DNA from: Annulohypoxylon bovei var. microspora
Lineage: Eukaryota; Ascomycota; Sordariomycetes; Xylariales; Hypoxylaceae
Direction of reading: 5' to 3'
Length of the DNA: 64,000 nucleotides
Assembly (NCBI GenBank): GCA_022836615.1
Contig: MU405236.1
Location: 264,877-328,876, forward strand
Position numbers and translations under genes: made by a program
The notes under the pieces: model-generated
Seen by the model: only the letters and a program-made list of their open reading frames with translations
Databases searched by the model: none
Told to the model about the DNA's origin: nothing
Shown: piece by piece, positions 57,089 to 64,000 of the stretch
Position numbering within the stretch: the stretch's first letter is position 1
How the letters are laid out: the number at the start of each line of letters is the position of its first letter

Positions 57089-58557
57089 ATGAGTTCTGAC
57101 AGCATTATCGAACCGTATCGGATCGCGGTGCCGGACGAGACGATTGATAAGTTGAAGAAGAAGCTCGAGCTGGCGACGTTTCCTCAGGAGACCAGCTTCT
57201 CGAACGATTGGAAGTACGGCGCGCCGCTCGACGATGTTAAGAGACTTGCGGGCGCCTGGATGGAGAGCTACGACTGGAGGCGCGCAGAAGCCCAGCTAAA
57301 CGAGAAGCTCCCGCAGTTCACGACGAGAATCGGCGTGGAGGGGCACGAGGACGATCTGAAGATTCACTTCGTGCATAAGAAAAGCGAGAAGCCGGGGGCG
57401 ATCCCGCTGCTATTCTGTCACGGGTGTGAGTTCATTATACCATTCCCTGCCTTTTCATCTCGTCTAGCTCACCCCATCTCGGACGAGAATCCTGCAAGTA
57501 CCTAGGTTAATCGATAACGGTTAACTAATAACGGAGAAAGGGCCCGGAAGCTTCATCGAAGTCTCCAAGATCCTGCCCCTCCTCACATCCAGCACCGAAG
57601 ACGACGAGCCAACGTTCCACGTGGTGGCCCCCTCGCTCCCGAACTTCGGCTTCTCCCAGCGCACCTCCAAGCCCGGGTTCGGCATCCCGCAGCACGCGGA
57701 AGCGTGCCACAAGCTGATGCAGAGGCTAGGCTATACCAGATACGCGACGCAGGGGGGCGACTGGGGCTTCATGGTCACGCGGGCCATGGGGAAGCGGTAC
57801 CCGGCGCACGTCGTCGGCTCGCACCTGAACCTCGTAATCGCACGCCCGCCGAGCCTGCTGTCCTCGCCTCTGCTATGCCTGCAGTACGCGCTGGGATGGT
57901 ACTCCCCCGACGAGAAGGCCGGGTTCCAGCGCTCGAAGTGGTTCCGCGCCGAGGGCCAGGGGTACAACCTCATCCAGGGGAGCAAGCCTCACACGCCCGG
58001 CTTCGCGCTGGCGGACAGCCCCGTGGGGCTGCTGGCGTGGATCTACGAAAAGCTGAGGGAGTGGACGGACGCGTACGGGTGGACGGACGAGGAGGTGCTG
58101 ACCTGGATTGGCGTGTACGCGTTCAGCGAGCCAGGCGCGGACGCGAGCGTGCGGCTGTACTACGAGATGACTCACGATCCCGGGAGCATGGCTTCGCTGC
58201 TGGCGTGGAACGGAAAGGTGCCGTTGGGACTGTCGTATTTTCCGAAGGACGTGATCGTGCTGCCGAGTTCGTGGGGCAAGACTTGTGAGTACTCCTAATG
58301 TCTAACTACCTACCTAGATACCTACCTAGGTATCGTCTTCGGCCCTTTCTGGGACGTGCTTTGCTTCTAACATCTTCACCCCTTTATCAACGAGGTAAAA
58401 ACTGATTTCGACGATGACAGTGGGACCGGTGGTGTATGAGAAGCGGCACGAGGCAGGAGGACACTTCGCCTCGACCGAGAAGCCGGAGGAACTGGTCGAC
58501 GATATGAAGAAGATGTTTGCGAAGAAAGGCGGAATTGGAGCGAAGCTGACCCTTTAA
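57089..58557 (+). CDS. epoxide hydrolase (alpha/beta-hydrolase, EH N-terminal domain)
   Basis: Three inferred exons: 57089-57425, 57541-58284 and 58421-58557 (405 aa). Residues 5-112 are the epoxide hydrolase N-terminal domain (IIEPYRIAVPDETIDKLKKK, KYGAPLDDVKRLAGAWMESY, YDWRRAEAQLNEKLPQFTT). The first intron splits the codon of Trp113 in the oxyanion-hole motif HGWPGSF. The nucleophile is Asp186 (QGGDWGFMVTRAMG) and the general base is His375 (EAGGHFASTEKPEELV). Lid tyrosines are likely in the middle part. The lines SLPNFGFSQ and LVDDMKKMF fit the family. The enzyme opens epoxides to diols by a covalent ester, either for detoxification or in secondary metabolism; the substrate is unknown. 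No signal peptide is visible, so it is probably cytosolic. Donors are GTGAGT in both introns. Confidence 0.92.
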
Positions 58558-59211
58558 ACTTTGAACGCCTCATGCGTTTGACTTCAATGGGCTGAAAAGC
58601 ATTAACTACCTAGGTAGGTAGTTATACTAAAGTAACTAACTAACTAACCTTCACTCATTTATGCGCCACTTCAAACTCTGAAGTCTTCCCAGTCTGTATG
58701 AGAAGGGGCACAGTATGCCTCTCATATAGGAGGACTTCAATGTTGTCCTTAAATAGGTTTGTTTGTATCAGTCGCCGCGGCGAGTCAAGTCGGTAGGTAG
58801 GCAGCTAAGAGATACCTACATAACAATCACTTGCCGCCTTGGTATCGAGATGTTTCGTGACCAAGTCGACTACCCTACCAAAATCACACCTAACTTGACA
58901 TACACAACATCTACACCGAGCCTTTCAATCGCATACTTCTAACATCGAAGAAAATTTTCAGTAAGCAACTTTACCAAATCAGTTAAAGGTTTAGGGGTAA
59001 CTAGGTATAGTATTTCAAGTAAAATAATATCAATAACTAGTTACCTACCTGTAAGTAAACCTTACCTAAGTACCTATATATATAGTATTTTGCTTCGTCT
59101 AGTTGCTTTAAAATAATAACTATTGAATGCTAATTCCCATTCTGAGCATCCAAAAACGCATATCGCTGAGATCATCGTGTTGCCAATACCGACGCGATTC
59201 TCAGTGAGAAA
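58558..59211. other. convergent 3' spacer
   Basis: 654 bp between the stops of the epoxide hydrolase and NmrA-like genes. It is AT-rich with TACC/GGTA elements (58600-58625, 59035-59085) and no gene. Confidence 0.45.
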
Positions 59212-60297
59212 TCAGTGTGAGAAAGGTACCTCGCCGCTCTCTCCCATTCGTATTCCCACACGCGTAGCTTCGTCTAGATCCTCAATCGGAAGGCCAAGCA
59301 TGTCATTATCAAGGCTCCGTCTGGACTGGTAGTCGCCGTCGCCGTTAGGGAAGAACATACGGCTATACAACATCTTCGTGAAGAGCTGCCAGTCTCCCTT
59401 TTCTAGTGCGGACCGCCCCTCCTCCCAGCGACGCTCGGCGGAGTCGCGGGTGATGGTCCAGTCAGCATCGCTGGTTTTTGTGACACGCTTCACGCTCTCG
59501 AACATATCATGCTGCGTGAGGCGGAAGCTCGAGACATACACGCTGCCGTTGCGGAACTGCGACAGCGTGGGCGACTTGTCCATCTCATCCTCGGGCAACT
59601 CCTTCAGACTCAGCAGACTAGCGACGGCACGCCCGCACTGCGGCCACGTGGTGGTATTGATAGGCACATTTCCATCGCCGAACTCGACGAAAGTACGATT
59701 GTTGAAATCGAAGCCGAACCGGTCTGGGCCTCCCCCTAAGCTGAACTCGTACCAGAAATTGCAGACTAGGAAGATATACGAAGTAACGCCGACGCTCTCG
59801 ATATCGGCGATGATGTTAGCGCGGCCAGGACTCAGCATGCTATCGTCACACAGCGCGTCGTTGGCAGCATCGTGGCCGAACCAGTTCGGCAGCACGTACG
59901 GAACCCCGGCTTTGGCGGCCGCGCGAACGAGCTTGCCGACGCTGTCCCGGGGGGCGTGGACCGACATGGAGATGACGAGGACTTGCTGACCCCTGAGCGC
60001 GTCGACTAGTGCCGTATCATCTTCGCCGCCGTAGTCGACGCGGGAAATGCGGAGTCCCTCGGGTAGCTTATTGGTGCTGCTGGGCCGCGTGATGGCTGTA
60101 ACGACATGCTTGCCGGTCTTGAGCAAGTGCTCGGCCAAGACCTTTCCTATCTGGCCGCCGGCCTATAATCTGTTAGCAGTAACTCTAGTTTGCACGTAAG
60201 GTAGGTTGAAAACTTGACGTACACCAACAACGGCCACCTTTTCGATGCGGTTGGTGAACCCCTGAGGCTGGTCCTTAGCATATCTTGTTGCCATCAT
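59212..60297 (-). CDS. NmrA-like NAD(P)-binding oxidoreductase
   Basis: Two inferred exons: 60297-60223 and 60162-59212 (341 aa). The ATG at 60294 is an alternative start. The intron falls inside the Rossmann dinucleotide motif: VAVVG, then AGGQIGKVLAEHLLKTGKHV, which gives GxGGxxG. Next come AITRPSS (the likely phosphate-binding Arg of an NADPH user), VDYGGEDDTALVDALRGQQV and VLPNWFGHDAANDALCDDSM. These match the fungal NmrA/isoflavone-reductase-like group of atypical short-chain dehydrogenases. A classical Tyr-x3-Lys pair is not evident. NmrA-like proteins can be redox sensors or reductases; neither can be chosen from sequence. There is no signal peptide. It ends convergent with the epoxide hydrolase, but there is no further evidence of a gene cluster. 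Confidence 0.85.
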
Positions 60298-60757
60298 CGC
60301 TTTAGTAGTCAGGGGGCGAAGGTAAGAGGGCTCTGATCGTGTTGGATGGACATCTTAACAGGACAGCGAGCTTTCCACGGGTTATATAAGTTCTGAACAT
60401 CCAATATGGAGTCGTATATGGAGTCGTAAGCTATCAGGAATTCGATGTAAATGAGGTAGGTAGGTAAAGGTATGACCTATCCTTCGGAGCTTGGTCTCCT
60501 TTTTGCGGACCGGACTTAGCGGGCTTTGCGACCCAGTCGGGTATGGGGCTTCTGTCACTGCTATTCATGGACATAACAACACCGGGTAACGACCTAGGTA
60601 ACTACTCCTTTTGGACATTTCTACAGGTGAGGTGGAACAAACTAGCTAAATAGTATGAGAGGAAGGATTTGGCTAATGTGCCTACCTACTTACCTACCTA
60701 CTTGAGCAATTCTCTAACTGAGAAAAAAATAAAATGGAATCAGCCCTCGTCAATCAA

Positions 60758-60805
60758 CAACGCGATCACCAACGCAATTACCAACGCAATCAACAACGCA
60801 TTGCC
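60758..60805. repeat. 12-nt minisatellite (CAACGCAATCAC)4
   Basis: Four units with small differences, all starting with CAACGC, lie about 30 bp past the tRNA terminator. Confidence 0.85.
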
Positions 60806-60832
60806 GACGGATTGTTATTCTGTATCATCATC

Positions 60833-60839
60833 AAAAAAA
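60833..60839 (-). terminator. RNA polymerase III T-run terminator
   Basis: Seven Ts on the minus strand begin 6 nt after the 3' end of tRNA-Thr. Pol III stops at such T-runs. There is no T-run between tRNA-Leu and tRNA-Thr, so this is probably the terminator for both. Confidence 0.8.
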
Positions 60840-60844
60840 GAAGA

Positions 60845-60932
60845 TGCCTCCACACCGGATTGAACGATGGACCTCAGCATGAACTCATATGAAGGATACG
60901 AGTGCTGCGCTCTACCACTGAGCTATAAAGGC
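60845..60932 (-). tRNA. tRNA-Thr(CGU): tRNA-Thr (CGU) with a 16-nt intron
   Basis: The folded cloverleaf fits. The acceptor stem GCCTTTA pairs with TGGAGGC, with two G-U wobbles and discriminator A. The D arm is GCTCAGTGGTAGAGC. The anticodon stem CAGCA pairs with TGCTG around loop CTCGTA plus one base, so the anticodon is CGT, which reads ACG. The T arm is CATCG-TTCAATC-CGGTG. The intron (60896-60881) lies at the canonical site one base after the anticodon. The mature length is 72 nt before CCA addition. Its 5' end is 4 nt from the 3' end of tRNA-Leu. Confidence 0.9.
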
Positions 60933-60936
60933 AATT

Positions 60937-61052
60937 TGAGAGCTGCAGGATTCGAACCTGCGCGGTTTCCCATTGCGGGTCAGATGTTCCATGGACTCCG
61001 AAGAAAGATGGAAGTCCTAAACACAACGCCTTAACCACTCGGCCAAACTCCC
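60937..61052 (-). tRNA. tRNA-Leu(UAG): tRNA-Leu (UAG) with a 37-nt intron
   Basis: The acceptor stem GGGAGTT pairs with AGCTCTC (wobbles at two pairs), with discriminator A, the identity base of leucine tRNAs. The D arm TGGCCGAGTGGTTAAGGC is the class II Leu/Ser type. The anticodon stem TTGTG pairs with CGCAA, the loop begins TTTAGG, and the anticodon is TAG, which reads CUA and, by wobble, other CUN codons. The long variable arm is TGGGAAACCGC and the T arm is GCAGG-TTCGAAT-CCTGC. The intron occupies 61015-60979, one base after the anticodon. Confidence 0.85.
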
Positions 61053-62174
61053 ATTGGACCACGTGAGAAAGTTGTGGGTTTGATTGTGAGATAACTTTAG
61101 GTATTGCTTTATATAAAGAATACCTTTTTTTCTAACTTACGCATGCACTACCTATTGGGTACTAGCCATTTCCCCTAGTTCACCCCGCCTTGACCGCCCT
61201 ATTTTTGCCTCGAGATTAATTAAAATTGAGAATTTGCGGAAATCACGTGCCAGCAACTTCGAAGGGGATGTTGTCATGTGACAATACCCCCTCAGTTAAA
61301 GAATTGCTCAAGTAGGTAAGTGCTTCATCTTAGAACCTAGAACTTGGAACAACTATTTTGACTTCATAGCAATATCTTGCTATATAGTGCTAGGTAGGGA
61401 AAATGAGGCCCGCATCGTTCCCGCCCAGCTTCCACATCGACACAGTTCTCGATGTGCCAAAGCCTTATTCGTACTGCGTTATGCGCACTCGCTACATGTA
61501 GGCTCTGAAGCATGCATAAGCTGGCATCTCAAACCGGTCGTCCTACACTAAGAAGCGCTATTTGATGTAGATCTTTAGCTATGTGGCATGCTGCAAACTT
61601 TTATTCACGACCTATCATTTGTCTACGCGCATGCCTGCCTCAACATTTAGGGGGGCTTGTCATGTCGACTGCGCCTCGCTAATAGAGGCCAACACTAACC
61701 ACTGACAGAAGGCAAGGTTATCATAAAAGTTTTCCTAGTAGCTTGAGGAAACTGGCGACTGGCACGTTCTACAGCGGGAATCAGAGCCGAGGCGAATGAA
61801 AGTTGTCACAATGGAAGTTGTTACACGCCTTACAGGAAACGGCTTAGGCACAGCCTGACTATATCAGTACCTAGGTAGATTGACGGCGTATGAGAGCCCA
61901 ACAACGAGTGCCTACACTACGAACATAAAAAATTCGTTCTTACATATGTAGGTACATAGGTAGGTACTTATATTGATTAACTACCACATTGCCTGACGTG
62001 TCGAAGCCCGATCGGAGGTCGCTCACTGAAAGCCTGCATAAGCTTATCATCTAACAGACTCGCACTTCAAGTCATAATATAATAGCTAGGTAGGTAGCTA
62101 TATATTTACGACTAAATGCGCTCTCTTCTTAAACCTACCTAGTCATCGTCGCAACGACAAGGGCCACATCAGCT
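61053..62174. other. subtelomeric spacer
   Basis: 1.12 kb without a gene, between the tRNA pair and the terminal gene. It has GGTA/TACC elements near 61870, 61948-61970 and 62085-62100. I see no helicase-like telomere-linked gene and no internal TTAGGG array in it. Confidence 0.5.
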
Positions 62175-63795
62175 ATGAATTCCAGCATCGGACGTCTGCA
62201 AGCCGCGCTCGCCTCCGCGACAAATGAAGTCACGGTCGCGGCGGCCAACCTCAACTTCGACTTCAGCCTCGTGAAGTACGAAGCGCCGAAGGAGTTTCAC
62301 CCGGTTGGCCAGCTACTGTCCGCCAAAAGGAAATACGAGGCCGAGGATGGGAGCTGCCACACTATCGCCCGTCGCCTGGCAGCCCTGTTCGCCGGCGTCT
62401 GCCCCAAAAGTCCAGAGCTGATAAAGGCATACGGGCAACGAGCATCGGATATTGCTAGAGAAGCCAGTAGCAGAGTCTCTAAAGAGCATTACGCCTCCGT
62501 CTTTTCACAATACACCGGCGTCGACGCTACGTCGATGTGGGCTGCTGCTACGTCGTCCAAGGACGCAGACGGCGGCGCCATCCAGGTCCACCTGCTGGCT
62601 TGCCTCCTCGCGTCTTCGTGGGGTGCTCCAGAAGCGATATCTATATGGTACGAGATGATCGTCGAGCGACGAAACGAGATCGCGCTGCGGGTCCAGCGCG
62701 GCGAGGAAGTGGGATTTGCCACCGCCGCGGCTGCCGCTCAGCAAGAGATACCGCGAAGCCAGCTTGCCGAGTGGGACGCGAGCGCCCGATCTTGGCTCGA
62801 AACCGCGGACGGGATTAAAAAGAAGGAACAGCTACAGCTCCAAATCATCTTGAAGAATATCGAATTCTCAGTCGATCGCCAGCTGAACGTCTACAAGAAC
62901 GTCGTCGAAGTTTGGACGACCGCTATCACCACAATGGACAACCTGGTCTCAGGCGTAGCCCAAGAAAGCTACGCCGGATCAACGATGATCGGACTTTCTG
63001 CGTGGCACCTGTATCCAGACATGCATGTCTTCGGCCAAAGGAATATCGAAGTTAAGATGAACGATCCCCTAATCCCAAGGGGCGGCATCCTGACCCTCGG
63101 ATGCTCTCCGTCCGCCACGATGCCCAAGTCGGGTATCACATGGTCGCTCTCCCTGGCCAACCTAAAATTTTACGGCGATCCGGTCGAGACCAGCGCTAGC
63201 GTGCAAGGAGGCTCTAGGCTTACGGTCCAAGAATTCCGACTAGCTCTGCTCGGATGTATTCTACGCATATGGAACATCCCATCAACGCAAGAGTCGATAA
63301 CAATTAGACTCTTGGCAGCGCTATCGCTTACGCTCCTGGACCAGTGCAGGGAATGGGCCGCGAAGCCCTACGACAAGAAGAGATTTTCTGATTGGAAATG
63401 TAACTGTACCAGCGCCCTCACCCTGCTCGAAAAAGCCGAGGCCCATTACCGAGAGGACGAGTTGGGCTCGAGCGTCTTTATCGAACTAGGCAGGAATCGT
63501 CCACAGTTTCGACCGAGCGGTGACACCAATAGTCACAAAGGGTTTGGTTGTCGACCATTCTTTGGCCTTCTCGACTCGAGCTACTTTCTCAAAAACCTGA
63601 GAAGCCCGGAAGACAGAGTTAGCGCGCTGCGGCGCTGCGGCTCCCGCGTCGAGAAGCTTCGCAATCATGCCGCCATCATCCGATACAAGACATCCGAAAA
63701 CAAGGTCCGGTATACGGCCCTGATTGACGATACCAACGCAGCTTCAGCATTAGACTCGACAGGCGGTCCTAGGGAACCTATGACATGGCTGGACC
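62175..63795 (+). CDS. telomere-truncated gene, conserved fungal protein of unknown function
   Basis: The ATG at 62175 opens a frame without any stop up to the telomere repeats (540 codons of unique sequence). The N-terminal lines SSIGRLQAALASATNEVTV, NLNFDFSLVKYEAPKEFHPV and GQLLSAKRKYEAEDGSCHT, then AAAQQEIPRSQLAEWDASAR and IGLSAWHLYPDMHVFGQRNI, recall a large fungal protein family of unknown function that I have seen in Sordariomycetes. Those full-length members are longer, with C-terminal parts that are missing here. No catalytic motif can be named. The frame enters the repeat as GTT AGG (Val-Arg) without meeting a stop, so the gene has no C-terminus, stop codon or terminator of its own. 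Codon usage is like the other genes. Breakage with new telomere addition is the simplest cause. A downstream intron cannot be excluded but cannot help, since there is no downstream sequence. Confidence 0.7.
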
Positions 63796-64000
63796 TTAGG
63801 GTTAGGGTTAGGGTTAGGGTTAGGGTTAGGGTTAGGGTTAGGGTTAGGGTTAGGGTTAGGGTTAGGGTTAGGGTTAGGGTTAGGGTTAGGGTTAGGGTTA
63901 GGGTTAGGGTTAGGGTTAGGGTTAGGGTTAGGGTTAGGGTTAGGGTTAGGGTTAGGGTTAGGGTTAGGGTTAGGGTTAGGGTTAGGGTTAGGGTTAGGGT
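63796..64000 (+). repeat. telomere, (TTAGGG)34
   Basis: 205 bp of perfect TTAGGG repeats, 34 full copies and one further base, continue to the last base of the window. The G-rich strand runs 5' to 3' toward the right, as at a right-hand chromosome end. The switch from unique sequence is abrupt, with no degenerate repeats. Confidence 0.98.

Larger units (their letters stand above)
60298..60844. other. intergenic region
   Basis: 547 bp with no protein gene. It holds a 12-nt minisatellite (60758-60805), GGTA/TACC elements and the Pol III terminator of the tRNA pair. Confidence 0.5.

Noticed and set aside
57089..60297. Epoxide hydrolase plus NmrA-like gene as a secondary-metabolite cluster
   Set aside because: No synthase (polyketide, peptide or terpene), P450 or transporter gene is nearby, so a cluster call is not supported.

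Overview
This window is the end of a chromosome from a filamentous ascomycete (Pezizomycotina, probably Sordariomycetes). It ends at base 64000 in 34 perfect TTAGGG repeats. The fungal assignment rests on short introns (about 45-140 nt) with GTRNGT donors and CTAAY branch sites, on the gene content (Stb3, Ku80, Cwc22, Rlp24, Pam18, Dpm2, DUF3602 and DUF4149 proteins), and on compact GC-rich genes set in AT-rich spacers. No transposase, reverse transcriptase, CRISPR array or bacterial feature was seen. Exon joins were worked out by hand from splice signals, reading phase and recalled family conservation; no alignment was run.

Layout. 1-4.2 kb: no supportable gene. 4.2-5.3 kb: Stb3-type Sin3-binding protein (-). 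9.0-11.3 kb: DNA topoisomerase III (-), divergent from a DUF1295 membrane reductase-like gene (11.9-13.2 kb, +). 14.9-15.4 kb: small disordered protein. 15.9-16.7 kb: TMEM205-like membrane protein (-), divergent from Ku80 (17.4-19.8 kb, +). 20.9-22.9 kb: Gfd2-type DEDDh nuclease (+). 23.2-23.7 kb: PAM18/TIM14 (-), divergent from RLP24 (24.0-24.8 kb, +). 25.3-26.0 kb: DUF3602 protein (-). 26.0-32.5 kb: gene-free. 32.5-34.2 kb: C2H2 zinc-finger protein. 35.5-36.8 kb: polytopic membrane protein. 38.6-38.9 kb: broken cysteine-rich secreted peptide gene. 39.2-40.3 kb: secreted esterase-like hydrolase (-). 41.3-44.0 kb: ING/PHD chromatin protein. 45.2-45.9 kb: SnoaL-like protein. 48.3-51.8 kb: large WD40/BCAS3-like protein. 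52.4-52.9 kb: DPM2 (-), divergent from CWC22 (53.5-56.1 kb, +). 57.1-58.6 kb: epoxide hydrolase. 59.2-60.3 kb: NmrA-like oxidoreductase (-). 60.8-61.05 kb: a tandem pair of intron-containing tRNAs (Leu-UAG, Thr-CGU; -). 62.2-63.8 kb: a gene whose open frame runs straight into the telomere.

Most genes are housekeeping and show no sign of forming one pathway. TOP3 and Ku80 are both genome-maintenance genes and lie 6 kb apart. RLP24, CWC22, PAM18, DPM2 and the tRNAs are core cellular functions. The last 6 kb (epoxide hydrolase, NmrA oxidoreductase, truncated gene) is more accessory in character.

The most interesting points are the telomere-truncated terminal gene, the probably dicistronic tRNA pair, the DPM2 gene whose start codon appears to be a whole exon, the in-frame intron hidden in the ING PHD finger, the decayed defensin-like gene, and the TACC/GGTA palindromic repeats that fill the spacers.
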